From Synchiropus splendidus (Eukaryota; Chordata; Actinopteri; Syngnathiformes; Callionymidae), in NCBI RefSeq assembly GCF_027744825.2, contig NC_071334.1, positions 41,827,437 through 41,891,436 on the forward strand: a stretch of DNA of 64,000 bases. The letters are read 5' to 3'. The position numbers and the translations under genes were made by a program. Of this stretch, positions 21,746 to 33,229 are shown piece after piece (the first letter of the stretch is position 1; each line of letters begins with the position of its first letter). The notes under the pieces were generated by a model. The model was not told the DNA's origin. It did no database searches and saw only the letters and a list, made by a program, of their open reading frames with translations.

Positions 21746-22937
21746 AATGAGTTTGTCATCATTAAATTGTTATTTATTCCATTGTCTGTAAGGATGTACT
21801 CCCAGAGTGTTTAGGGTGGTCAGACCACAAAACACAAAAAGGAGCCTGAACAAAGGCACGGTTGTTGAATCTTATATCAATTTTGCTTTTATCTCTGTCT
21901 CTTGTAGTGTTATCTATGCAGCAGGTATTGCGCGGGTGCAACCGGTCTGCATGGGGCTGATTAGAACGGTGATAGATGGGAGGTAGGATGACCTTAGCTT
22001 GCCGCTAAACACAAGGTTGGGCATTTGTCTCCTTGCTGGATTTGCATGCTTTCCATGTTGTTTATAGCAATTTGTCACTGCTTGCTTTTCCAATGAGAAG
22101 GCATAAAAAAAATGTATGCGGTTGGATGGCAGTGGAAGGAGCAATGGTGAGGTGTTGGTTTCAAAGAGTGGTGGTTCCAAACCTGGATATGGTGAAGCAT
22201 GCTGGTCGGGATACAGTGGGATGAAAAAAGGAAATATATGTTTGACTGTAATTTTTTCTCCCACTCTTTTAAATTTGAAATAATATTAGGAATGTTTCCA
22301 AATTTCTTGGCCATTCTCTTTTTTTCTGTTGAAAAATATTCTGCTACATTTGGTGCTTTTGAAATATTTACTCAGCACCAACATCACTTCAGCCTCACAC
22401 ATCACTGTTGAACCACGCACACCAGCTCAACCATGTAGAGGTGGGTTGAAACCAGCGATCTTCCAGTGAGTCCATACAAATAAGCTCAGGCACTTAATCA
22501 AAAGTCAGTGTCCTGATGTACTAATACCCGAGATCCACCTCCATCTCTAGTATCCCACTATGCAAAATCAAGTGTGGTCATCTCTCCTCAAACTTCTGGT
22601 CAGTCACCCTAATCTCACTACAAGAGTCACTACTTGCCTTAGAAAACCAGGTCATATTAGAGATGTGTGTAATCAGTGGTGACACCAGGTTCTTCAGTGA
22701 TGTCCTACCTACTACCGACATTAAGAAATACCTCACATAGTCATCATTTATGACACCGCAGCTGGAAAAATAGTAAATACGCCTACTGGGCATTTCATCT
22801 CTTCAACTGTGTACAAAACGGACTATTTTCCGGCGCATTAAAATTCAACGAACCACCTTCAGCAATTAAAACCTATATTTAAGTGGTACTGTCAAAACTT
22901 AAAAATAAATGGGTACTGAAAATGTTATGCCAAAAAC
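21746..22937. other. No gene seen
   Basis: Only short frames without domain signatures occur on either strand. No similarity to other parts of the window was found. Composition is moderately AT-rich with nothing structured. Confidence 0.5.
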
Positions 22938-23345
22938 TGTTAGATTAGATTATGTTGGATTAGAAGGCCTATATTAATTTCACAGTGACACATACTAAAG
23001 ATGGTGAAGTTTCACAAGGCATCAACAACAAAAAAGTGAAGTCACAGGCTAACAAACAAATAAATACCCATAATATATAAACATGTATCATGATGAAAGA
23101 AATGAAATAATAAAATACACAATCTTATAAGTAAATCAATAATACATGGATGATAATTAATTATATTAAAAATAATATATGATCAACAATAAGTCGGCTG
23201 TAGATGTAACTGTTGTAGTTGACTGTTGTACAACATGACAGCACTGGCCAGAAAGGAGCATCAAATCACTCTGTCGTGCAAGTGAGCGTGGATCTGACTG
23301 CCAATGAAGGTCCATAAAAGCACAGCTATTCTTAGCTGTGCTTTT
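22938..23345 (-). repeat. LINE 3' end including protein C-terminus (copy K3)
   Basis: The GTTAGATTAGATTATG tail, a degenerate hairpin region and the A/T-rich 3'UTR match copy K1. Further upstream on the minus strand is a short stretch resembling the end of a fish LINE reverse-transcriptase protein (TTGCACGACAGAGTGATTTG... then GCTGTCATGTTGTACAACA), the usual 'ERF...PAAVRLYN'-type ending, heavily mutated. This ties the K family to a Rex1/L2-type LINE. A perfect 14-bp hairpin lies at 23315-23346. Confidence 0.55.
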
Positions 23346-23346
23346 A
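23315..23346. other. 14-bp perfect hairpin, TTCT loop
   Basis: TAAAAGCACAGCTA (23315-23328) and TAGCTGTGCTTTTA (23333-23346) are exact reverse complements around a 4-base loop. It sits at the presumed upstream limit of LINE copy K3. It may be a small foldback insertion or a fold within the old LINE; its perfection in a decayed region is unusual. Confidence 0.8.
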
Positions 23347-23432
23347 CTACATTGTACAATTGCAAAATTGCAGTTTAATATTAGAAAGTCACCAATGAAT
23401 GGCAACATTGTGACTACGGCGTCACAATGAAA

Positions 23433-23677
23433 TTAGGGTGGTTTCACTCTGAGCACTCTGTCTCGAGAAAAAGTGCGTTCGGCTCAAAAGTCAGAGATGT
23501 GAACGAGTCAGGTTTTGGCTGCAGACTTGATCCCAGTGGATCACAAACCAGTTATTTTGCGCAGAGCGCCGCCTTTTGAGAGGAAAAAAAGGACATCGCC
23601 TGAAGCAACGAGGTGCGAGGCTGCACAGCAGGGGGCGAATCGAAGTCAAGCCACCCGACACAGTGAATCCGCCCTAA
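23433..23677. mobile_element. Short MITE-like element with 16-bp terminal inverted repeats
   Basis: The left end TTAGGGTGGTTTCACT (23433-23448) and the reverse complement of the right end, TTAGGGCGGATTCACT (23662-23677), match at 14 of 16 positions. The 245-bp interior is GC-richer than its flanks and non-coding. No convincing target duplication is seen, so class is open. Confidence 0.65.
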
Positions 23678-24418
23678 GGCTCTTAGAGTAAAATGACATA
23701 GCCGTGCACCCGAATATGAAGAATACTTTTATATATTTAGAGGGAATAAAAACAATAAAAAAATAGTTATAACAATTAAATGAAAAAGTTCTTAGAACCA
23801 CTTGGACAATTTCGTTTCTGAGTACTGACTCACAATCAAAGCTATTACCACAGTGCGTATACTTTGTAAACTCCACTATCTTTATCACAGTTTACTTTTA
23901 GCTCTTATTGGCCTGCTTCTGCTCTATGGTAAAGAGCCTGTTTCCTTCCTGAGCAGTATGTTGACGTAATTCAGTACTTGTGTATATTTGTCGAATAAAT
24001 TTGGGATTTTTTATCATGCCAGAAAGAGTTATGTGGCCGTAATCATTTTCTTGTTGAGCTCAAGCGTCTGTCAGCTTGCGCTAACCGTGGAGTGTCATTC
24101 CACACCTGGGAAGAACACAGCTGTTGGATGTGGTGTGGTGTGGATCTTTCAATCGCAACAAAAAGCGAGGAGACCTCACATACAAGGGCGACCCTGCTGA
24201 AGGATGGCCTGCCATCCTGTTTAGCGATCTGTGAATTATTCACACTCATTCACCATTAATAATTCAGAGAGCTGGTTTTAACAAATTATTACACAGCTCC
24301 CCAACTACGAGTCAACCACACAAACCTGCTGCTTCTCTCCCACCACGGCCTCAGATCAAAAGTCATATTGAGAAACATGTTTTCCTGTAAATATTACATC
24401 TGAATATGTGTTTAATGT
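23678..24418. other. No gene seen; holds one arm of a 38-bp direct repeat
   Basis: Short unrecognised frames. 24037-24074 is repeated almost exactly at 25366-25403. The segment 24190-24330 has homeodomain-type words (TTCACCATTAATAATTCAG) and no repeat similarity. Confidence 0.45.
24037..24074 (+). repeat. 38-bp direct repeat, left arm
   Basis: CCGTAATCATTTTCTTGTTG and the following 18 bases recur at 25366-25403 with a single mismatch. Between the two arms lies repeat copy A (24419-25365), whose right edge directly abuts the second arm. Confidence 0.85.
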
Positions 24419-25365
24419 CACTGACTGTGGTTCCATGCAGAGCGTAGCCCAACTAAGGCAAAAGCTCAATTAAGCTGCTGACTCTGATGGTGTCACGTTC
24501 TCCCGGTTTACATACAGTGGATACAGGTCAAATTACTGAGTAAAGCACCTCCATGAAGGGGTGGATCTGTGAGCTCTTCCGTCCTTCCGGTTTCCTATGA
24601 CCGTAGAGCAGTCCTTCTCAAATAGTGGGGCCGGCCCCCCATTGGGGGGGGTTGCATGGTGTGATGCCAGCATGTGACCTCGGAACATACTTTTTTGCCT
24701 TACTAGAATAAAGTGTAATTGCACATCCACTCCTGATGTTTTTTTTTCTGTTTTCTGAACTGGTTTTTAACTTCAGAGGCCCAGAATCAGAGTGATTTCA
24801 ACGCTGTCACCATCATGGAGCTGTCATCATCGTCAACATGGTTCTTTCGGCAGGTTTTGGAATTAATCTTTCTGAATAAAATGAAATATTCCTGAGATAG
24901 TGTTGTCTATGTACCACAAGAATGATTGATGTGAAGAATCTGAAGTACTGAGTCTCAGTTTTGATCACCGCCGACTCACTTAGCAACCATGCTAACGTGA
25001 TGGTAATGTCTCCTTAAACCTTCTTAAATCTTCTTATGAGAACTAACTTTCAAAACGACTTGAGTGAGGGAAGTTGGAGACAAATGTGCAGATCATCGTC
25101 ATCCTGAGTTGCAACGCACATCTGATATCACGTATGTCATGTGTTCATCGCAGACATTGCACATCACCCAGTCCGGTAATAGTCCAGCTACTTGGCTACA
25201 TGCTAGCTGAGTCCAGCTATTAACCACATTATCCAGGTCTTGGAGTCCGACTAAGAGAAATTCCAATTTCTCTCCAGCACTTAGACTAAGCTGTTTACAT
25301 TCATTTTAAAAGTGCAAACTTAGCCAGACTAACGCAATGAATCGGTTTTCTGGGCCGTCACGCGA
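24419..25365 (+). repeat. Dispersed repeat family ABC, copy A
   Basis: Starts CTGACTGTGGTTCCATGCAG and aligns along its length with copy B (28830-29795) and, inverted, copy C (37335-38010). Shared words include CATCGTCAACA, CAGGTTTTGGAATTAA, ACAAGAATGAT(T/C)GATGTG, TTAGCAACCA, CAGTCCGGT(A/C)ATAGTCCAG and ACATGCTAGCT. It is non-coding. Its class is not resolved: ends do not form an obvious inverted repeat. Copy A contains an insertion at 24609 that copy B lacks. Confidence 0.7.
24609..24745 (+). mobile_element. Insertion with hAT/Charlie-like terminus inside copy A
   Basis: Begins CAGTCCTTCTCAAATAGTGG, which resembles the CAGTGGTTCTCAAA terminus of hAT/Charlie-type elements, followed by a GGGGCCGGCCCCCC-type G/C hairpin. 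In copy B the sequence after GACTGTAGAG continues without this block, so it is an insertion relative to B. The right boundary is unclear and placed approximately. Non-coding. Confidence 0.55.
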
Positions 25366-25403
25366 CCGTAATCATTTTCTTGTTGAGCTCAAGCTTCTGT
25401 CAG
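25366..25403 (+). repeat. 38-bp direct repeat, right arm
   Basis: Matches 24037-24074 at 37 of 38 positions and begins exactly where copy A of the ABC repeat stops resembling copy B. It could be a large target-site or repair-generated duplication linked to insertion or rearrangement of copy A. Confidence 0.85.
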
Positions 25404-27914
25404 ATATCATGCACTGAAATAGTATATTACATTTATGGCCGTATACACGTCATTCAGTCTCTCATCCAACAAGCCAAGCAAATACAACGTGTGGCCTAAT
25501 TCATGTGATGCAATTAAGTCGGCACGACATAAAAGTGAAGATGTCCTCACACAGCCTGAGCGTGGCAGACATGATGGCACCTAACATCGCGGGACTGAGA
25601 AACATTCAGGTACTAAATTTGTGCTGGAGTCGATTACGATTTTGATCAATTCATCACTGTCTTTTCTTTCTTTAGAACACACCAATGGCATGTATAGGCA
25701 ATCAGAGATGAAGAGGTTTTCTTTCACACACACAAAGCAGTAGACCAAGAGAACGTGGGCCAGACAGACGGACACACACACCGAGGCCGTGGCAGACACT
25801 TCCTGGTTCCTAACCAGGTCGCTAATTAACTCTCTCACTTGTGCTTGCTCGATTTCATCTGAGGTGCACATTGCTTTTTCTGACAGGAGAAAATTGCCTC
25901 GCAATTAAATCATCTGAAGACGGAACACTCGAGCAGCTGGTATTAACGGCTAAATGTTACAACCGTCTGAGTGGGGAAAAAAATGAAGGAATTGTGAGGA
26001 ATACAGTGTCCATTCACAGACAGATGCTTTAATGCTGCGAATCAGGCAGAAGCGTTATGTTTCTGCTGATGTGAGAAACATTCATTTGTTGGATGCTTTA
26101 GTGCATCATTGCTGTGCACGGCATTGATGTGTACAGGCTACAGAATCATTAGTGTCGTTTTAGGTATGTTCTGTTCTGAGTTTGTTTACGAATCAAGTCG
26201 TACTATAACAAGGTAAAATTTGATGTGATACAGGTGCATGTGAAATGTAATTAAAATAAATGTCACATATAATTCATGTCAATGGAATATAAAAGTACAC
26301 AATCTAACATTCTGTATTATAACTAATAATAAAAAAAAAAGTATTTTAATGCACTTAATTTATGTCTAAAAATTAAACTAAACCCTCTTGCATTTTCTCA
26401 TGTTTCCTACTCAAATTATTATTTATGACAAAAAGCAAGTATAGGTTCAAATCTAAATCTAGACTTGGGGAACCAGACTCTGCTTGGTCTGAGTCTATAC
26501 TACTCTTGTTCGCTGGTATCGGTGTGAATGGGCCACTTTCAGGATGAGAGCCAAGGCAGATGCCAGTGGATTCTGATCCACTGTCCACACGGAGAAGAGT
26601 ATTGATGTCCATTTAACATTCTCTCTGGGACCTGGATTCAAAAAGCATCAATATGGTGGCTGATATGAACAATTTTGTCTCTGTGTGGATGGGCTCTGAA
26701 ACTCCGGACTACAAAGAGACAATTGTCAAGACTGAAGAAATCCTGTCCATACAAGTCAAGCTGGATGAAAAATGTTTGAGTTATCCAGTGGGGAATACCT
26801 TTCCCAAAACCCAACAAATCTGTATGGACCTTTGTTTTGCTGAAGCAAAGTGAATGATTGCTCTGAAGTGGAAGTGTGTAAACATTGAAAATTGGCTGGG
26901 ACTGGCTTCTTATTTGCTTTGGAAAATATCTCTTCAAAGGAAAGGAAAATGTTTTCAAAAAGATTTGGGGCTCTTTCCTTGCCTGTCAACATGAGGACCA
27001 GCATAACGAAGATGAAGATGGAGTAAGAATAAAACAATACTGACCTTAGCAATGTACTCTTCCACAACAAACTTTGGATTGTGTGAATAATGTTTCGTTT
27101 TTCACATTTTGTTTTCCCATTAAAAAAACTTTTTTTGGAATGACAATCTTACTGCAAAGACATGGCAAAATTTAGTTTGACCCCTTTTCTTGTTATTGTG
27201 ACTGAAAATTCTTGTTGTGAAGGAGAGTTTTGGAGATGAAGAGACAAAGCTAATGGTGACAGAAGCTACTGAGGCTTGACTACGCCCTGATGCTGGACCA
27301 TGGTCACTCGATTATGCTACCAATAACAGGTGGCGGGGGACCCCTGAGGCTTGTGCGGAAAGAAGAGTATGTTCAGAAGCATTTGTTAATAGGTGCTGAT
27401 AAAAATTTGTTTTATTGCTTGAGTACAATGTTGTTGTTTTTAATGCACTCCCGTGAGTGAACGTCGCCGCCAACTGCACCCCGCTACTGTTCTTGATGCC
27501 ATGAGATGACATTGAATGCTGTTGCTGGTGCATGTGCAGCTGGGAACAAGAGGAGTGCAATCTTTGTATATATTGGTCTCTGATTGGATGTGGGTGGGGT
27601 CTCAGTCCCACACACCCATTGACCGTTACATCATCTCCACCTGCTGGGTTTCTGGCCTTTTCTAAAACTGATTTTTGTCTCCTATTTTTTTAACCTTGCT
27701 TGCAATTAACCTCCTGCTGTGAGCAGCCACACACGAGCCAAAGAAGCAGCCTACAGTATGAGGGAGTTGATGGGGATCATTGTGTCATCTGCACTGCAAA
27801 GAAAAGAGAGGGTGCAAGGAGAACGGGACCCAGCGAGCCTTTTTGGGGGGGGTCCACGGTTCTTGGCGGGACACACCCACAGGCGATGATGGCAGCTCAG
27901 GGTTGAAGGTTCAC

Positions 27915-27973
<59 letters not shown>

Positions 27974-28829
27974 GGTGGAGGTGGACGGGTGGGGGTGGTC
28001 CCATCCAGACAAGTTCTTTTGTAACTGAGGAGAGGGCGGCGCGGATGTGTGTGTAGGTGAGGAGCAGTTTTGTCTAGCCGTCAGCAGCGTTGGAGATGGC
28101 GTGAGTTGCCATCAACGGGGGGGGGTCATTGTGCCCCACTCCATTTTGTCTTCACACTCTGCTCCTGCTCAATGGATGGATTAGAAAACACGCTGAGTCT
28201 TAATCTTTGAACTACACACACACACACTCAAACACAGAACATGGTGTATCAGGGTCAGATCCCACGCAGCTTGTGTGTGTGAGTGTTAACGCTAAACGTT
28301 CATGTTGGCAGTTACTCTATAATCCGTAGGTCTCATTTGCATTATCGAAAGTAATGATGTAACGAGAACCAAGTGTACGGAATCTTTTTATAGATCCTTT
28401 CTTGCTATTTCCCTCCTCATTATTGGAGAAAAAGGTCAGTGTCTGGAGAGTAGGGCGGGGGATGGGTGGGTGTTCAAGCCAGGATCGTGATTTCTTTACA
28501 CTTCTCCAAGTTCAGCAACTGCAGCAAATGAGCATGTACAACAAGCCAAGGGGCCTTTTAGTGCAAATGGAATTCATTTCTCTAGACAACTGTGAAATTT
28601 GCGGTTGACATTAGTCATTACCCCGAGGCTAACAAAAAGATGATCTCAGTTAATAAATGATCCCTAACAAGGAGCACTCGCTTCTCTCCCCCATTGTGTT
28701 AATGGCCGGGGCAGCTGTTAACGCCAAGCAGTTAGGGAACAACACTGCCATCGCTGACTCTGTCTTCCACTCATTTGTCTCCGTGCTCTCACTTTTCATC
28801 TGCTGCTTTCTTTTCACATCCCATGGCTA
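25404..28829. other. No gene seen; contains TG tract and G-rich run
   Basis: Frames are short and unrecognised. 25800-26035 is unique, mixed-composition sequence with CGCAATTAAATCATC and GGTATTAACGGC. An A-rich run lies near 26325-26340. A (TG)24 tract with a G-rich extension is at 27918-27998. 28600-28800, with GTTAATAAATGATC and GTGTTAATGGCC, is also unique-looking. Confidence 0.45.
27918..27998 (+). repeat. (TG)24 microsatellite running into a G-quadruplex-prone tract
   Basis: Twenty-four TG units (27918-27965) pass directly into GGGTGGGTGGGTGG and then GGTGGACGGGTGGGGGTGG. At least four G-runs of three or more sit within 35 bases on the plus strand, satisfying the usual quadruplex pattern. 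The TG part can adopt Z-DNA. An open frame through it (27780-28028) is a chance product of the repeat. Confidence 0.9.
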
Positions 28830-29795
28830 CACTGACTGCGGTTCCATGCAGAGAGTAGCCCGACTTAGACAACAGCTTGATGAAGTCTGATTGTGTCATG
28901 TTCTCCCAGTTTACATGCAGTGCAGAGCCAGTCTAGCTATGAGTAGGTCACCTCCGTGGCGAGGGATGGCGCCATGAGCTCTTCAGTCCAATGACTGTAG
29001 AGGAAGAGCAATGGAAGCTGACAGGCAGCAAGGAGCCATTTCAGTCTGTTCTATTGAACTCTGTAGACAACGATGGTGCTGACTGATGAACTAGTTTAAC
29101 TTCAGATGGTCCAGAATCAGTGCGTCGGAGCGAAGAGTCAATCGCACCACCTTCATAGAGCTGTTATCATCGTCAACACGCTTTATTCGCCAGGTTTTGG
29201 AATTAAAAAACTTGCAAGTTTCTGAATAAAATTAAATACTCTGGAGATTGTTTTGTCAATGTATCACAAGAATGATCGATGTGGAGTATCTAAAGCACAG
29301 AATTGCGCTTTTGATGACTAGCGTGAGCCTTGACTAACTTAGCAACCAGGGTTGCTAACGTGGTGGTGGTGCTGTGTCCTTAAATCAGCAAATCATGTCT
29401 TCTGAAGGGAACAAATGACCAAAATGAAAATCTACACATCTGCATCTGAAAACGGGTTCAGGTTTCAGGTTTGTCATGTGTTCACCGCAGACAAGGGCTG
29501 TGACCAAGGAACACACAGACTGCATGAGGTTACAAGCGGCTTTTCCACTGTATAGAAGGTTGTTAGACATCATTGGACTGTGATTAGTCTAGGGGTTTGT
29601 TTACTTCCGCCGCCTAGCTGAAGCTCGCGCAGAAGCACATCTCCCAGTCCGGTCATAGTCCAGTTACTCAGCGACATGCTAGCTCAGTCCAGTCCAATTT
29701 TTCTCCGTCGTCGGACGAAGTTCTTTACATGCATTTTAAAAGTCTGTACTTAGCCAGGCAAACGCAATAATTTGGTTTTCTGAGCCATCATGGGC
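28830..29795 (+). repeat. Dispersed repeat family ABC, copy B
   Basis: Starts CTGACTGCGGTTCCATGCAG and follows copy A through CATCGTCAACACGC, CAGGTTTTGGAATTAA, TTAGCAACCAGGGTTGC, CAGTCCGGTCATAGTCCAG and AACGCAATAATTTGG. It lacks the insertion present in copy A at 24609. It contains a segment (about 29540-29640, with CCACTGTATAGAAGGTTG and GTGATTAGTCTAGGGG) also found in copy C but missing from A, so A carries an internal deletion. Non-coding. Confidence 0.7.
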
Positions 29796-32187
29796 CTCCA
29801 GTCAAAGAGAGCCCAGTGGTCTGAGATTCAGTTCTCATGATGAGGACCTAGTGTTTTTATTGTCCTTCAGTCAATGTATGTCAAAACGTCTTCCTCTGCT
29901 TTCCTGTTCCTCTGTCGAATCGCTTCTTGATTGATTGCATTACGTTCCAGCTTCCAGCGTTTGTCCGGCATCTTCCTCTTTTTCTATGCTGCATTTACGG
30001 TGTGAGCAGTCAGATCGCTTACGAGCATCAAATCGTGTCGTGTGAGAATGCGCCTCGTGGGCTGTGAACTACGATTCATTGTACAGTATGAGCAGCAACA
30101 TAAAAAAATCGCACAGAGGATACTCAACTTTAGTCTCCATACATGTATAACTTGGATTACGTTGTTAATTTTACTCTCAGGTCTAAAGTTGCAAACACAA
30201 TGACTCAATGACCACATTCATCATTAGCATAGCACCAGGGTTTGATGAGAACGCAGCGTTGTGTTTGGGAATTCATGTCTTTTCAGCTTTATTAGGCTGA
30301 TCAACATCTAATTTTATTGATTGACAAGTTTAGTTTAGTTAATAATGTTGGATTATAATTGTTTACACTGACATGGCATTGCAGCTATGAGCTAAGAGGA
30401 GGAAAGACTCACTTACCAACAATTCATTGATCATCAACAAGTAGTAAAAGTAAAGACCTCTAAATAAATAAATAAAGACCTGCCCAAATCTTTGGCCTGT
30501 ACTCTATATGCGCGGATTGCGTTCAATGTGCGACTGTCCCAGCGACTGTCACTAATTGAGTCATTGATCATGTCAGCTCGGTACACCTCTTCCAGTGGTG
30601 TCATTCCGAGGGAGCATGCCAAGCTCTGCGGTAGCTCACTTGGAGTCAAACTGACTGCAGAATCCGGACTTCCAGCTAAAGGACGACACACATACCATAT
30701 AGTGTGACCATGATCTTAAAGGTCTCATCAATATATCGTGTTGTACAATGTTATTTACGCACAGATTTCTGTCACTGTGTTGTGAAATCAAATTCCACAG
30801 AAAGCAAGTCATCCATTAATTTAGTGTTTTGTTGTTTTTTTTTACTTGATATTATCCACCCAGAGACAATGTGCCTCCAGCTGTGTATCGCACTCTCGCT
30901 TCTACCACGCCTTCTCTCCCTGACAGAGGAACATGACTGTCATCAGCTGGGCGACTTGAACTCTAAGAAGTCGTGTATTTTGGATAATGGTGTGGAAAAA
31001 GATCAGATTGAAAACGGCACATCTTAAATCGTAATGGCGAGGACACATTAAGATTTACTTCCCCCACAATCAACCACCATCCCTAGAGGAGCTGTGAGGC
31101 AGACTTTTGGGTTCATAAGAGGATTTCTTTAGTGTCTCCCATGAGTAAAGGTGCTAGGATAGATGAGAAAACTAAAAAAGGGGGGTGAATAAGACCCAAT
31201 GCGAGCCCTGCTCTGGCACCATGGGAAGCCTTGACTAACTCCTTCTGCCAGTCCAAATCCGGCTATGCAAATGAGTGTGGCCCAGTGCTCTGGTAAAAGG
31301 CGAGAGGCTTGTCAGTCAGGCTTGGTCGTCCCCTTGATGTCTTTCCATTGTAATTCTCAGTGTGCCGGTTGTAGTGTCTTAGATAGCAGTACAAGGTTGA
31401 TTCATCCCCAATGGGTTGTTAAAAGGTGGATACACTAAGTTTTCAAAGTGACTCAAACAGGAGGAGGGAGACAACAGGCGACGGGGGCTCTCTTGTCAGC
31501 TCTTTCTTCGCCCATCACAGACACTGGTTTTGAAGATTTTACTGTCTGACTTTCTGATAAAACATAATAAGAAATTCTCTGACAGTGTCATCCTCCCCTG
31601 AGAACAGTAGATATCTAAGCCCTGAAAGATATGGTCTGGATTGTCAGAGCCTCACTCTCAGCTGTTTGAGTCACAGATCCTCAGTGTTCCTTTCCATCTC
31701 ATAGTGATGGCCGATGACTCACAGATACAGAACACATTTCAATTTCCAATAAACTATGTCATTTGTGTGCTGCAACTCCTACTGACCACGCCAACAACAA
31801 AAGCTGAAAAAAAAAAAAAAACACTTTCAGAATTAGGTTTGCAAAAATGTTCCACTGATACACTCAGGTTGACTTGTTGGATACCTTGGATGTGATGTCC
31901 AATGTAGGCTTAGACTAATTTTACTTTACTTTACTTTATTTTCTTTATCTCATCCACCCAAACGCTGGTTATGTTTCCACAGCAGTTTGTTTGCCAACCG
32001 CATAACTCAAGAAATGAATGCAATTCCAAGGTTTACCTAACCCCAACCTCCATCTTTCTTTTACGTGACGCACTCCCTACAGTGTGAGTACCAACCCATC
32101 CTCACTCCCATGTTGTAATAAACTCAGTTTTGCAGAACAATAATTAATGAATATGAAAGAAACGCAATCACTCCCTCAAGCAATATT
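29796..32187. other. No gene seen; one motif-rich block
   Basis: Frames are short and unrecognised. One at 30869-31027 would give a 52-residue product with a hydrophobic start (LCIALSLLPRLLS), but nothing supports expression. An A15-type run is near 31807, and (TTTAC)n repeats lie near 31919-31940. The block 31205-31400 is listed separately. 32140-32187 is probably the 3' flank of the Tc1-like element. Confidence 0.45.
31205..31400. promoter_or_regulatory. Candidate non-coding block with POU octamer
   Basis: A perfect octamer ATGCAAAT is at 31265-31272, within unique mixed-composition sequence that also has CCATTGTAATTCTC. No repeat similarity in the window. A regulatory role is inferred only from the motif and context. 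Confidence 0.2.
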
Positions 32188-32824
32188 TCAATTCGGAGTA
32201 TGACCTCTGTCAGCGTTCACACAGGCTGTTACACGCCTTCTCATGGAACGCACAAGCCGTCCAAGGTTGTCCTGGGGTATATTGACACACTCCTCCTCCA
32301 GGGCTGCGACCAGATCGTCTCTGTTCTCTCTGTCTGGGCTGGGTTCCTGCTGGAAACACGGCGGCCAGGCTGGTCCCACAGGTGTCAAACCTCTGACGAA
32401 AAATGGGTCAACCACAGGCAACAGGACCTCACCGTTGTAACAACCAGGCAGGTTCGGTAGTTACTCGAGATGCCAGCCCACACCATGACACCTGCACCAC
32501 CCCACTCTACTCTAGTCCGTTCTCCTTGCCTGCGACATAACCATTCATGCCGATTTGCCTGTGCCTGGCAAAACTGTGACTCATCCGTGAACAAGACATT
32601 GTTCCAATCTGCATCTCTATGTAGCAATCTTGCTGTGGGGTTGTCACACGTGCTCGTCCGGGCCGTGGTCTGTCAGTGACGGAGCCGTTTTCTTCATTCC
32701 GTTGTTGTAACCAAACTATGGTCGACACATTACAACCGAAACTGCGTGCCACTTGCCAAGCTGAAGTTCCAGTGTCCATAAGACCGATCGCACGTCATCT
32801 TTCATTAAGTGTTAGTCGCGGCAT
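32188..32824 (-). pseudogene. Tc1-like transposase, broken
   Basis: On the minus strand the frame opens at 32824 with MPRLTLNER, hits a stop, then continues with an N-terminal helix-turn-helix region (SAWQVARSFGCNVSTI) and RPRPGRARVTTPQQD, the usual linker after the DNA-binding domain. A second frame (from 32627) carries NNVLFTDESQF, with the first catalytic Asp, and GGAGVMVWAGIS. A third frame (to 32188) has DDLVAALEEE...IPQDNLGRLVRSMRRRV, the family C-terminus. The block with the second catalytic Asp is not visible, so part of the core is deleted. At least two frameshifts and one stop make it inactive. The length is roughly two thirds of a normal Tc1 transposase of about 340 residues. It cuts and pastes DNA at TA sites in living relatives. 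Confidence 0.92.
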
Positions 32825-33229
32825 CATTGGAATTTCTCTCTGACTTGGGTGTTTTTTTAGCTTGTCTTTATACATAGAACTACGCCAATCCTTAACTGTA
32901 CAAAAATTTCTCCGCCATAACCACTCCAATGGGGCAACTTAAGATTGGAGGCAAGTTCAGTCAAGCGTGAAAACCACCCAAAGCACCATAATTGGTTGAA
33001 TTCTGGTTTTAACTCATATTTTACAACTTGAGCTACTTGAGCTCTACTGCTAAAATTCAGATAATCAGTAATTACAACCAGTAATGTACGACCTTTACAT
33101 CCTGGATTCACTCACCCTTTGCATCTGTTATCAGTAATTCCATTTCCAACGGATCTTTGGGAGAGTAAAAGTTGAAAATGAGAGAATGTTTCAAAGTTCG
33201 TTGTCTTGTAGTTCATGAGTTCTTCCACA
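32825..33229. other. Upstream flank of the Tc1-like relic; no gene
   Basis: Probably includes the element's untranslated end, but I could not place a terminal inverted repeat or a TA boundary. Nothing else recognised. Confidence 0.4.

Noticed and set aside
23433..23677. PIF/Harbinger or piggyBac assignment from TTA/TAA at the ends
   Set aside because: The TTA and TAA are inverted rather than directly repeated, so they are part of the terminal repeats and not a target duplication.
27780..28028. Frame with a Cys-Val repeat
   Set aside because: Created by translation through the TG microsatellite.
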